DNA from: Olavius algarvensis associated proteobacterium Delta 3
GTDB taxonomy: Bacteria; Desulfobacterota; Desulfobacteria; Desulfobacterales; CAFBRK01
Length of the DNA: 42,504 nt
Direction: 5' to 3'
Assembly: GCA_903231505.1 (NCBI GenBank)
Contig: CAFBRK010000221.1
Coordinates: 1 to 42,504, forward strand
In this document: positions 7,591 through 16,013 of the stretch, one piece after another
Position numbering within the stretch: position 1 is the stretch's first letter
How the letters are laid out: the number at the start of each line of letters is the position of its first letter
Translations under genes and position numbers: made by a program
Notes under the pieces: generated by a model
Databases searched by the model: none
Seen by the model: only the letters and a program-made list of their open reading frames with translations
What the model was told of the DNA's origin: nothing

Positions 7591-10341
7591 GTGAACCCAT
7601 CCCCTTCAGACCGTTTTATCGAAAAACTCACCATAGCCGATCCTGACTCGGCGGAATTTCTTGCGGGGGACATCCATGGTCACGCACCGGACATTCCTGA
7701 CGACGACTGGGAGCACATCCAGGAAGAGGCCCTTTGGAGTCTGTCCGTAGAGCCCTCTTTTGCCCGGGAATATATTCGAGGGTTGCTTTTGCTCGCCGGT
7801 CGCGTACCCGACCACAGGAACCGGCGTTATATGGATATGATCCATGAAGCGGCCTCCCAGGGACCCACCCTCGCCCGCATTTATGCGACGCACCTGGCAA
7901 CGGTGATTCGATACGGTGACAGCCGACTTCTGGATGATGTGTTGAGAACCATCGGCATCATGCTCGGCAAAGGGAGCTATACGCTGAACGCCCCGTTGTT
8001 GATTCTCTCGACGTTTCTGACAAAGGCTGAAACATCGGCGATCCCGGCATATCTGGATTTGCTGAAGACAGCCTTCTCCCTGGACCTGACCTATAATCAG
8101 TCCCAGCACCTGGCGTCCACGCTGCCCAGAGCGGCAGGAACATTCCCATCGGAAAACCGGCTGTGGCAAACCTGGGAATTGGAGAGAGTCCTGAAAGAAG
8201 ACGTCCGCCTGGTGGACCCGTTTCTGGAAGGTATGGAAAACGGACTGAAGATGCTCTCGAAAAAAGCGCTTCACCGATTCGTGGAGCAGGGGATCGACCT
8301 GCATCGGAAAAAAAGGGACCGGGGCATTCAGTTTCTGTCTCTCAATTCCAGAGAGGGAAGAACCGCTTGTGCATCCCTCCAGGTAACGGTTTCCCTGGGC
8401 GACGTTCAACAGCAGATAAACAAGTACCTGCGGGCCCGCACAGGCCGGCCGATCACAGTGGCACCGATTTCGTCGCTGCCGGGAGCCTTCCGGAAAGAGA
8501 TTTCCGGATCGGTCACCGTGGGATCCGACAGCCGCCGGATCTATTTACCGGCGGAAATCGGCCGCTTTCCCGACAAATCGCAGAATGTCCAACTTTTTAT
8601 GATGCTGGCCAAACTCGAAGCCGGCTGCCACGAATTCGGCACCTTTGAGTTTGACTTTGATAAGGCCGTGGATCGATGCCGGGCGATTCGCCCGGTTCCG
8701 GAAGTCCCGCCTCCCGACGGTTTGTCCGACCTCGATCGCTTTTTCCGGATCTTCCCGGTACCCGGGCTGGCAAAAAGGTTATTTCTGATCTCTGAGCACG
8801 GCCGACAGTGTCGACTGCTGGCGGCTCGTTATCCGGGGGTGATGCGCCGCGCAATGCCGCTGTTTCGCCGGGAACTTCAACATGGGAGCATTGAGGTTGA
8901 GAATGTGTTGTCCCGGTTGTACCGGCGTCTTGTCATCGGAGTGGAATCCGCTGACCGCGACGGGACACCCGATGCCATGGCAATCCGGATCGAACGATGG
9001 GCAGACCGGTTTGAAAACAGTGTGGCAACGGATTTCAAGGTGGAAACCTGTGCCGTCTGGGTATTTATCGTTTATTCGGAAATCGCCGCCGTCATGAGAG
9101 ATACGGATAACTTCGGCCAGGGATGGAAACCACCGTTTAACAGGGGACTGCTCACCGGAAGCGTTGTGCCGACCCACCCAAAGGTCGAAGAGGCTGTTAC
9201 GAGGATTAAGGCGGTTGTTGAAAAAAATGGTTACCGAATCTATCGATCGGATCTTCGCAATCGGATTCAACAACGGGAATTGCGAATCACCCCTGAAGAT
9301 ATCCAGGAGCTGATGTTTCACCCCACGGGTACTCCGGAAGGGAAACATTCAGACAGCCAGCAACACCCACCGAGGTTGGCTGGATTGGATCTGGCGGATC
9401 TGCTGGTATCGATCGATTCCACTCAGATTTATCCGGACGATGGAGAAGGACAGGTGCACTGGTACCGGGAGTGGAATAATACCATTGGCGATTATCTGCA
9501 GGATCATGCCCGGGTCAGGGACCGGCACATCGGGGACACGGAGAACGATTTTTACGATGATATCCTCGACCGGCGAAAGAATCTGGTGAGAGGCATTCGG
9601 CAAGTATTCGAGCTGCTGAAGCCGGAGGGGCTGAAGATTCTTCGGCAGTGGACCGAGGGCGATGCGTTCGATTACCGGGCACTGCTCGACTATGTCATGG
9701 ACCGACGGGCCGGCCGGATGCCTTCGGACCGGCTGTATATCAAGCGCCTCAAGGAGGAGAGAGACATTGCCGTTCTGATCCTGGTGGATATGTCCCGCTC
9801 GACCGCCAACCAGGTGGCCGGGACCGACGCAACGGTTCTTGACGTTGAAAAAGAGTCATTGGTGCTTTTTTGTGAGGCACTGGCGGTGTTGGGCGATACA
9901 TTTGCCATTGCCGGGTTCTCCGGAACCGGCCGTCTCGGGGTGGATTACTACAGAATCAAGGATTTCGACGATCCCCTGGATCCGGCGATGCGGCGGAAAA
10001 TCGGCGCCATGACGCCCCAGAGAAGCACCCGCATGGGGGCGGCCATTCGACACGCCACGGCCCAAATGGATCGGGTCCCATCCAGGGTGCGGCTGCTTTT
10101 ACTTCTTGGAGACGGCTTCCCCAACGATCTGGACTACAAGCAGCATTATGCCATTGCCGATACCCGAAAGGCCGTTCTTGAGGCACGCTCGCGAAATATC
10201 CACGTCAAGGCGATGACCGTTAACATCGCGGCAGATCCGAAGCTGGACGATCTGTATGGAAACCATCATCATAACGTGATATCCGATGTCAGGGAATTGC
10301 CCGACAGGCTGCTAAGAGTGTATAGTGCTCTCACTCGATAA
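7591..10341 (+). CDS. VWA-domain protein, CbbO/NorD-like partner of the AAA+ ATPase
   Basis: A 916-aa soluble protein. The C-terminal ~200 residues are a von Willebrand A domain with the MIDAS motif LVDMSRSTA (DxSxS) and a later GDGFPNDLDY contributing the conserved Asp. The long N-terminal region is helical and HEAT-like; a central segment from GCHEFGTFEFDFD onward matches the CbbO/NorD family. Such proteins are the adaptor of the MoxR-type ATPase, with the MIDAS binding an acidic residue of the client. Start is GTG at 7591, with a poor ribosome site. A spacer containing an inverted word repeat follows the stop. Pairing with the ATPase at 6554 is by gene order and family knowledge; the client is unknown. 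Confidence 0.9.
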   Translation: MNPSPSDRFIEKLTIADPDSAEFLAGDIHGHAPDIPDDDWEHIQEEALWSLSVEPSFAREYIRGLLLLAGRVPDHRNRRYMDMIHEAASQGPTLARIYATHLATVIRYGDSRLLDDVLRTIGIMLGKGSYTLNAPLLILSTFLTKAETSAIPAYLDLLKTAFSLDLTYNQSQHLASTLPRAAGTFPSENRLWQTWELERVLKEDVRLVDPFLEGMENGLKMLSKKALHRFVEQGIDLHRKKRDRGIQFLSLNSREGRTACASLQVTVSLGDVQQQINKYLRARTGRPITVAPISSLPGAFRKEISGSVTVGSDSRRIYLPAEIGRFPDKSQNVQLFMMLAKLEAGCHEFGTFEFDFDKAVDRCRAIRPVPEVPPPDGLSDLDRFFRIFPVPGLAKRLFLISEHGRQCRLLAARYPGVMRRAMPLFRRELQHGSIEVENVLSRLYRRLVIGVESADRDGTPDAMAIRIERWADRFENSVATDFKVETCAVWVFIVYSEIAAVMRDTDNFGQGWKPPFNRGLLTGSVVPTHPKVEEAVTRIKAVVEKNGYRIYRSDLRNRIQQRELRITPEDIQELMFHPTGTPEGKHSDSQQHPPRLAGLDLADLLVSIDSTQIYPDDGEGQVHWYREWNNTIGDYLQDHARVRDRHIGDTENDFYDDILDRRKNLVRGIRQVFELLKPEGLKILRQWTEGDAFDYRALLDYVMDRRAGRMPSDRLYIKRLKEERDIAVLILVDMSRSTANQVAGTDATVLDVEKESLVLFCEALAVLGDTFAIAGFSGTGRLGVDYYRIKDFDDPLDPAMRRKIGAMTPQRSTRMGAAIRHATAQMDRVPSRVRLLLLLGDGFPNDLDYKQHYAIADTRKAVLEARSRNIHVKAMTVNIAADPKLDDLYGNHHHNVISDVRELPDRLLRVYSALTR

Positions 10342-10398
10342 TGCGGATACCGATATTGGATCGTATTCAAGTCGCATAGGGTCAGAGCATACCGAATC

Positions 10399-10466
10399 AA
10401 ATGCCTAAATTGCCTAAACTGAAATGAATCGATCCAATCTTATTTCAGGCATTTTAGGCATTTAAG
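10399..10466. repeat. Inverted word repeat after the VWA gene
   Basis: The left arm begins AAATGCCTAAATTGCCTAAA and the right arm is ATTTCAGGCATTTTAGGCAT; they are imperfectly complementary around a short AT-rich loop. Each arm is itself a direct repeat of a ~10-nt word (TGCCTAAA / TTTAGGCA), continued to 10480. It may terminate the upstream operon. Confidence 0.6.
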
Positions 10467-10545
10467 GTAATTCAGGCATTTATATCCCCATAGCTACTGA
10501 AGCTCAATTAACGTCAATACAACCATTAATGCGAGATAGCGCCTA

Positions 10546-10959
10546 GTGCTAATCAGAGATGAAATATTTTCATGGGAAGGATGGGGCGGAAAGCTCCGTC
10601 TGGGGAGCGGCAAGTGCCGGCTGCGCATGTTCGACCTCCGAAAAGGTAAGCACCAGGGGCTGTCTCATTTGCGGCCCAACATCGTCGTCGTTTCCGATAT
10701 TCCCGAAAGCCCCATGTCCGTTCGAAGCTGCAGCGGGCATATCGCGTCTTCCGTAGCAAGGTCCTACAATATCGATCCGTCGCGGATGATGTTCATCGAA
10801 TACTATGAATCCAAAAGGTACGGTGAACAGGATGAACACCATATTCCGGAACGGTATGAACTTGTCGAGTTCCAATGGCACGAAGGCAGCGCGATCAAAC
10901 CCAAATGGCGCCCCCTCAAATCTCCGATGTTAGAGTCAATACAAGAGCTCCTCTCCTGA
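10546..10959 (+). CDS. Conserved hypothetical protein
   Basis: A 137-aa soluble protein of unknown function. It opens with LIRDEIFSWEGWGGKLRLGS and contains a central NIVVVSDIPESPMSVRSC strand and a WHEGSAIKPKWRPL segment near the end. I recognise the pattern as a small family in deltaproteobacteria but know no function. Four Cys-free acidic/basic stretches and no signal peptide or membrane segment are seen. The start GTG at 10546 is chosen because the family-like motif begins immediately after it; the ribosome site is weak. It lies 204 nt after the VWA gene on the same strand and may or may not belong to that operon. Confidence 0.7.
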   Translation: MLIRDEIFSWEGWGGKLRLGSGKCRLRMFDLRKGKHQGLSHLRPNIVVVSDIPESPMSVRSCSGHIASSVARSYNIDPSRMMFIEYYESKRYGEQDEHHIPERYELVEFQWHEGSAIKPKWRPLKSPMLESIQELLS

Positions 10960-11002
10960 CCTGAAAATTTCATGAAATTTTCAGGTGAATATGAATATGT
11001 GA

Positions 11003-12196
11003 TTATACATTCAGCTTGTCTGACCTCAGCACCAAAGCCAGAAAAATACCGATAATGAAACCCACGGCCAGATTGGAGGCAAGTGTAATGCCGAGCATCA
11101 TCAGCACGACAAGCAGGTCTTTTCGGTCCTTCACGTCGAGTATGGTGAGCGCGAGCTGGCTCCCTGCAAAAAGCAAAAGTACGCCGAGAGTGGCCAGAGG
11201 CAGGAGGTGTAGAAACGCTACCGCATGGGATCCTAAAAAAATGGCCATAAACAAGAATAGACTGCCTATCATTAGGTTCGATCCCGCCGTCCGGGCCCCG
11301 AATCGGTAGTGGGCCGCCAAACCGCCGGCCCCGTGGCAAAGGGGCATGCCTCCCACAACAAAGCAAAACACATTGGCCAGTCCCATGCTGATGGTAACCG
11401 CACGATACGTCACCTTTTTCGATTGCTCACCAAAATACTCTTTGGAAAGATCGGCATAGGCCACAACCGCGTTTCCCAGCGTCATCGGAATCTGAGGCAT
11501 CACCAGCACCAGGAATGCAAAGGTAAAGTCAATTTTCGAAGGAAAGCCGAACGGCATACGGGCCGGCCAGTAGAGTCCGAATTCCACACTCTCAAGACCT
11601 GTCCGGGTGCCCAAACCCAGACCGATCGCCAGCCCCACCCCGACAACAACAAGACCGGCCGGGACCTTTCGATTGTCCAGTAAAAGCAGGGTAAGTACTC
11701 CGCAGAGAACTCCGATTACGATCCCAATCGGAATTGGGCCAAGGTTCTGCACCTGCAGATAGGGTTCGGCGGTCTGTTGAATTTTCTGGAAGTTGGAATT
11801 GCCGATAATAAAATTAACCCCTTTGGCCATGAGGAGAGTGCCGGTGGACAGTTGAACACCCCGGACTACCGAATGGGGGATGTAGCGACCCAGCGGCGTT
11901 ACCAGTCCGGTAAATCCGAGCAAAATAAGGACCAATCCCATCAAGAGAGCTGATGCCATGATCTGATCAGGGGATATGGCTGTAACGATGGCATAGGCGC
12001 CTATGACTTTCATCGGCTGAACCGGCACGGTGACTCCGAAATAAAGACCGGAAATCACAAAAAAAAGCCCGATGGAAAAAAGCACCCCTATGGCATCGAG
12101 CCCGTTGATCAAAATCATTCCGATGGCTATGGGCAAAAGGGTCCCTAAATCACCGAGAGACCCGGCCGCTTCCATACGATCGAATCGGTAGCGCAT
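11003..12196 (-). CDS. MOT1-family molybdate/sulfate transporter
   Basis: A polytopic inner-membrane protein of ~397 aa with about ten transmembrane segments. It has the MOT1 (SulP-related, MFS_MOT1) hallmarks: RMEAAGSLGDLGTLLPIAIG near the start, TVPVQPMKVIGAYAIV, and the PMCHGAGGLAAHYRFGARTA-like motif in the second half (here PLCHGAGGLAAHYRFGARTA). Eukaryotic members import molybdate with high affinity; in sulfate reducers sulfate is an equally plausible substrate. Start is placed at ATG 12196 because AGGGGA lies five bases upstream and the family typically begins just before RMEXAGSLGD; an in-frame TTG at 12313 would add 39 residues of no recognised content. It is convergent with the conserved hypothetical gene at 10546. 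Confidence 0.88.
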   Translation of the reverse strand: MRYRFDRMEAAGSLGDLGTLLPIAIGMILINGLDAIGVLFSIGLFFVISGLYFGVTVPVQPMKVIGAYAIVTAISPDQIMASALLMGLVLILLGFTGLVTPLGRYIPHSVVRGVQLSTGTLLMAKGVNFIIGNSNFQKIQQTAEPYLQVQNLGPIPIGIVIGVLCGVLTLLLLDNRKVPAGLVVVGVGLAIGLGLGTRTGLESVEFGLYWPARMPFGFPSKIDFTFAFLVLVMPQIPMTLGNAVVAYADLSKEYFGEQSKKVTYRAVTISMGLANVFCFVVGGMPLCHGAGGLAAHYRFGARTAGSNLMIGSLFLFMAIFLGSHAVAFLHLLPLATLGVLLLFAGSQLALTILDVKDRKDLLVVLMMLGITLASNLAVGFIIGIFLALVLRSDKLNV

Positions 12197-12818
12197 GTTT
12201 CCCCTGTTATCCATCCCGGAAGTGTTATAAAATTTCAAATGATCTAAATGTGTATCCACTTTTATCGGCAACGAGAGTGAGCTATTCATACCGTGTGTGT
12301 CATTATCCGGCAAGTCGAATACTTAAATTTGGATGCGTTCCCGGTTTTTTGCAGCGTATATAGCGATTGTCAGGATTGCGTTCCGATTCCTTTTACGATC
12401 AACCTATCACCGTAAAGTCGCCAGGCCTCGCGGTCATCGTTTCCATATGTCTGCAAACGGAACATATTTATGACAACCACTGTAGATCGCATCTGCTGGG
12501 AATCCCAATTGTGTGGGTGTGACCAATTTTGAGTAGCGGATTCGAAGTTTACCCGCCGATGGCGGCGTTGAACAGGGTACGCCCGCCCCATGGCGGGGGA
12601 GTCTTTTTTCTCCATACCCTGGCGGCTTGTGGCGAGCGGAGTCGATCCGGTGGGATTCAAAGAGAGGGGGATAAAGAGATCCGTCCATAATTTTTACATA
12701 CGGTGTCGCATCATGATTATGGGATGAAACGGACTGGGGCCCATCCGGTTGCATTTCTTGGGGCCGAATCCTATGTTAAAGACTATCTATGGCGTCATTC
12801 GCTCGACAGGAGGTTATC
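12197..12818. other. Gene-free divergent spacer
   Basis: This 620-nt region separates the transporter (minus strand) from the Mth938-like gene (plus strand). Open frames on the minus strand here give proline/arginine-rich products with no recognisable family. Small palindromes CCGCC-GAT-GGCGG (near 12549-12561) and CCCGCC-CCAT-GGCGGG (near 12583-12598) are present. It presumably carries divergent promoters, but none could be assigned. Confidence 0.5.
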
Positions 12819-13160
12819 ATGATCGATTCTACAACCTTCGGAACCATTTCCATCGATGGGAAAACCTATAACTCGGATGTCATCATTTATCCGGACGGTC
12901 GGGTAACCGATTCCTGGTGGCGCGCGTCCGGGCACCGGCTGACCATGGGAGACATTCAGCCGATAGCGGCCAGCAATCCCGAGGTGATCGTGGCGGGGAC
13001 CGGTGTTTATGGTCGGATGATACCGGATCCGGACGTGGCAGCCGCACTCGGGGAAATGGGCATCGAGTTTCTGGCGGCACCCAACAGGGAAGCATTAAAG
13101 TTGTATAATCGCCATGTAAAGACACGAAAGACCGCAGGGTGCTTTCACCTCACCTGCTAA
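12819..13160 (+). CDS. Mth938-like (DUF498/NDUFAF3-type) domain protein
   Basis: A 113-aa single-domain protein of the Mth938/DUF498 family, the bacterial-archaeal relatives of the mitochondrial complex I assembly factor NDUFAF3. It has FGTISIDGKTYNSDVIIYPD at the N-terminus, a central PEVIVAGTGVYGRMIPD glycine loop, and the end NRHVKTRKTAGCFHLTC. The start is ATG 12819, because AGGAGG lies five bases upstream; an earlier in-frame ATG at 12789 lacks a ribosome site. Function in bacteria is not established. A 17-bp terminal inverted repeat element begins immediately after its stop. Confidence 0.88.
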   Translation: MIDSTTFGTISIDGKTYNSDVIIYPDGRVTDSWWRASGHRLTMGDIQPIAASNPEVIVAGTGVYGRMIPDPDVAAALGEMGIEFLAAPNREALKLYNRHVKTRKTAGCFHLTC

Positions 13161-13304
13161 GAAGTAATTTCAACAGCCCCCCTCATGCCCAATATCTTTG
13201 TTGAGCAGGAGCGCTCAATCCTCGAAATATGATATATATTCCTGCGGTTGCCCCCTCCTGCCCGCCTCGATCTTGGACACGATTGAAGCTGTTGAAATCA
13301 CTTC
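13161..13304. repeat. 144-bp element with 17-bp terminal inverted repeats (family R3)
   Basis: GAAGTAATTTCAACAGC (13161-13177) and GCTGTTGAAATCACTTC (13288-13304) are inverted repeats matching at 16 of 17 positions. The left end directly follows the TAA of the Mth938-like gene. The interior segment 13187-13246 (ATATCTTTGTTG ... CAATCCTCGAAATAT ... ATATATTCCTG) recurs at 42038-42095 with the same left terminus after another stop codon. No coding capacity; MITE-like. Confidence 0.75.
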
Positions 13305-13380
13305 TGATGATTGGGGACAAACAAATCAGCGATTGTTCCTATATTCTATCTATCGATAACCCCACATAGAGGAGAAAAAA

Positions 13381-13764
13381 ATGGGACACACTGTTGTCAG
13401 TACCGACAAGGCGCCGGCGGCCATCGGGCCCTATTCCCAGGGAATCGCTGCCGGCCACATGGTATTCGTCAGCGGGCAACTCGGGATGGACCCGAAGACG
13501 ACCGAGCTGGTGGGACAAGACCTGGAATCCCAGGCCCGTCAGGCCCTGGCGAATCTCAAGCAGATCGTTATCGCATCTGGTTGTGAGCTCACCGACATTG
13601 TTGCTGTGGATGTATTTCTGACCGACATGAACGACTTTGTCGCATTCAACGCCATTTACTCGGAATACTTCTCCGAGCACAAGCCGGCCCGGGCGGCCAT
13701 CGGGGTGGCGTCCCTGCCGAAAGGGGCGCGAGTTGAAGTCAAGTGCATCGCCGTTAAAAGTTAA
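13381..13764 (+). CDS. ridA: RidA family reactive-imine deaminase
   Basis: A 127-aa YjgF/YER057c/UK114-family protein. It has the N-terminal VSTDKAPAAIGPYSQGI, the central VFVSGQLGMDP, and the C-terminal RAAIGVASLPKGARVEVKCI with the active-site Arg104 and Glu119. RidA trimers hydrolyse enamine/imine intermediates produced by PLP enzymes or flavin amino acid oxidases. A strong GAGGAG lies shortly upstream of the ATG. It stands alone between a TIR element and an R1 palindrome, but the amino acid oxidase and ornithine cyclodeaminase-family genes 2-4 kb downstream generate exactly the type of imine it removes; that link is inference. Confidence 0.95.
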   Translation: MGHTVVSTDKAPAAIGPYSQGIAAGHMVFVSGQLGMDPKTTELVGQDLESQARQALANLKQIVIASGCELTDIVAVDVFLTDMNDFVAFNAIYSEYFSEHKPARAAIGVASLPKGARVEVKCIAVKS

Positions 13765-13799
13765 CGGGCCTAAAAACAATTATAAGGAAAAGCGTCTAT

Positions 13800-13919
13800 C
13801 ATACCCCCTCCCACTGACTCCCTCCCGCTCCCGAGGCAAGCTCGGGATCTGCAACAGTAGAGGGAGAAAAAATCGTCCTCCCCCTTGATGGGGGAGGTCC
13901 GGTGGGGGTGATAGAATGG
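13800..13919. repeat. REP-like palindromic element, family R1, copy 3
   Basis: It begins TACCCCCTCCCACTGACTCC and ends GGTCCGGTGGGGGTGATAG, with the inner stem CCTCCCCC-TTGAT-GGGGGAGG. Compared with copy 1 it carries an extra internal hairpin, CTCCCGAG-GCAAG-CTCGGGAT. It lies between the convergent ridA and proX-like genes and may serve as a two-way terminator. Confidence 0.78.
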
Positions 13920-13971
13920 GCAAATTCCACAACCTTAGAGTTGTTTATAGGCCCAAAAATTAAAGCGACGT

Positions 13972-14475
13972 CTAATCGGGGGAAGGAACCTCGACAATTC
14001 GGGCATCATGACCCGTTGCCGAGAGAAACCGCTCGATGCCCTCTTTGGGTATGACCAGAGTGGCGATATTGACCAGGGGGTGAAACTGGAAGGCGTCTTC
14101 GGCCCAAAGGCCGCTGTCGATAAATACTTCCACCTGGTGCTGTTCCCGGTCGTTGAAAACAGCCAGCAGTGAAACCGAGCCCGGCTCAATACCCAGATGT
14201 TTTTTTAGGCGTTGGGCCGATGCAAAGCTGACCCGCTTTGCATCCAAATGGGCCGGCAGGGCCTTCAGGTCAACCCGATTGTCCGCGGGCATTACCACCA
14301 GGAAGTGCCGCTTCCCTTTGTTGTCTTTCAAAAAAAGGTTTTTGGTTTTGGCGCCAGGCAAGTCCGGAGTCAGGCGGTGCACGTCCTCGACCGTATAGAC
14401 CGGCGGATGATCGAACCGCTGGTAGGAAACATCATTCTCCTCCAAAAACCGGCACATATGTTCAGCATCTGTCAT
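13972..14475 (-). CDS. ProX/YbaK-type aminoacyl-tRNA deacylase
   Basis: A 167-aa single-domain trans-editing protein of the prolyl-tRNA editing (ProX/PrdX, YbaK/ProRS-INS) superfamily. It has RFDHPPVYTVEDV at the N-terminus, GAKTKNLFLKDNKGKRHFLV with the conserved Lys, and GSVSLLAVFNDR plus the C-terminal FHPLVNIATLVI. PrdX-type enzymes hydrolyse Ala-tRNA(Pro) or related mischarged tRNAs in the cytoplasm. The start is ATG 14475: it overlaps the TGA of the upstream TAXI gene as ATGA and has GGGGAG six bases upstream; the TTG at 14481 is less likely. Translational coupling with a solute-binding protein is unexpected for this family. Confidence 0.9.
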   Translation of the reverse strand: MTDAEHMCRFLEENDVSYQRFDHPPVYTVEDVHRLTPDLPGAKTKNLFLKDNKGKRHFLVVMPADNRVDLKALPAHLDAKRVSFASAQRLKKHLGIEPGSVSLLAVFNDREQHQVEVFIDSGLWAEDAFQFHPLVNIATLVIPKEGIERFLSATGHDARIVEVPSPD

Positions 14476-15830
14476 GAGCAACTCCCCATTTGTTCTGATA
14501 ATTTATCCCCATGCGGATCCGGTTCTTTTTCTTTCCCATAGGCCTTTAGCAGCCGGGAGCGGATCATATCGATGTGGATGCGAAGGGTGTAAAGAGATTC
14601 CCGAAACCCCAATGGCACCGAAATCTTCGAGACTTTTTCCTCGAGCCCATCCAGGCGAGCAAGGTAATCCGGAACCCGCTCTTTAATCTCATCATAGTGT
14701 AGTTCAGGATCTAATAGTTCCAGTTCACGGTAGAATCGGAAAATCTTCGATCTTACACGCCATCGATAAAGTGGGGGCATAAGTTTGAAAAAGGGAAACA
14801 GAATGGCCAACAGGGGCACGAGCATGATCTTCATGCGATCCAGGAAGTTGGCCACCCAGAAGGGGAGATAGCGTCTGAGAAACGATGGGCCGGATCTATA
14901 GAAACGACGGATGTCGCTGGTGGGGTTGAAATCGAGCAGTTTGAGGGAGGGAAACTCGCCGGGATCTTCGAAAATGCCACCGGAACTGAAAATCTCCTCT
15001 GCGGCGCCAATGAACAGGTCGATCAACGCGGGATGAAAATCCGAAGGGGCCACCAGTTGGGCCGCCGGGGCCAATAAGGTAATGTCTTTGGCTGGAATAT
15101 CCGTGGCAAAATCCACAATGCCGCGGGGCAGCGTGACGATGCTCCAAAACCGAAATGTTCGTGCAAATGCCTCGGCACGGACCGCGGAATATGGCAAGAT
15201 CTTTTCGGATCTCAGGGCCTTTTGAATCACGGGGGCTTCAAACCCATACACCATGAAGGCGAAATCCAGTTTTCCGTCGATCAGCTTGTTCACCGCTTCG
15301 GTGCCCCCAACCGAAACAAAGTCGGCATCCTCCGATGTAATACCGTACAGGTTCATGACGTTGGTGGAAAGGATTTCTGTCGCGCTCCCTTTAGCCCCCA
15401 TACCGATACGAAGCCCAAACAAGCCTTTGTTTGACGTAAGATCTAAGGCTGCCCGTTGAAACACCCATATCGGCTCATAATAGAGGCTTCCCAACGAGAT
15501 GAAATCGTCGGAATTGGCCTGAGATCCAACCCCGCCCTGCATGAACGCGATATCGATTTCACCGGATTCCATGAGGCGGAGGTTGTCAATCGACCCGCCG
15601 GTGGTCCGGACTTCCAGCTGAATCCCGTCCCGCGCCAGGATTCTTGCAAATTTCTGTCCGTAATGAAAATACGCCCCTTCAGGGCCGCCGGTTCCGATAA
15701 CAAGGCTGCGGGGCGGCGCGGGTTGTATAAACAGGAACGCCACCGCGAAGCTGGCAATGACGATCAGCGTTCCGGGTCCAAAATATTTGAGGCGCTCCTT
15801 TAGGGTGGGATGTTGGGCCGGCTCAGCCAT
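14472..15830 (-). CDS. TAXI-family TRAP transporter solute-binding protein, membrane anchored
   Basis: A 452-aa TAXI-type (TRAP-associated extracytoplasmic immunogenic) binding protein. Residues ~18-36 form an N-terminal transmembrane segment, followed by the family opening LVIGTGGPEGAYFHYGQKFA, TTGGSIDNLRLMESGEIDIA and WVFQR. Unlike soluble TAXI proteins it has a second transmembrane segment near residue 335-355 (IMLVPLLAILFPFFKLMPPL) and a ~90-residue cytoplasmic coiled tail. No TRAP permease gene (dctM/dctQ fusion) is nearby, so it may be an orphan receptor rather than a transporter part. Ribosome site AGGAG lies close upstream of the ATG. The stop overlaps the start of the proX-like gene. 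Confidence 0.9.
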   Translation of the reverse strand: MAEPAQHPTLKERLKYFGPGTLIVIASFAVAFLFIQPAPPRSLVIGTGGPEGAYFHYGQKFARILARDGIQLEVRTTGGSIDNLRLMESGEIDIAFMQGGVGSQANSDDFISLGSLYYEPIWVFQRAALDLTSNKGLFGLRIGMGAKGSATEILSTNVMNLYGITSEDADFVSVGGTEAVNKLIDGKLDFAFMVYGFEAPVIQKALRSEKILPYSAVRAEAFARTFRFWSIVTLPRGIVDFATDIPAKDITLLAPAAQLVAPSDFHPALIDLFIGAAEEIFSSGGIFEDPGEFPSLKLLDFNPTSDIRRFYRSGPSFLRRYLPFWVANFLDRMKIMLVPLLAILFPFFKLMPPLYRWRVRSKIFRFYRELELLDPELHYDEIKERVPDYLARLDGLEEKVSKISVPLGFRESLYTLRIHIDMIRSRLLKAYGKEKEPDPHGDKLSEQMGSCS

Positions 15831-16013
15831 GGAATCGCTCCTGTGGGAAAGAGGAACATCCTGATACTCGCTGGAACTTACAATTCCCGCATCTTAGCGC
15901 GTTGGAAGAAAATTGCAAGGTGACGCATGGACGTCTGTCCCTTGTATTTATTAAAGCGTTCGGGTTAGATAGTGGGCACGTATGACAGGGAACCTAATTT
16001 TAAAGGAGGCACC

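Noticed and set aside
12434..12754. Minus-strand open frame of 106 codons between the transporter and the Mth938-like gene
   Set aside because: The predicted product is Pro/Arg/Ser-rich without similarity to any family I know, and it contains the small GC palindromes.
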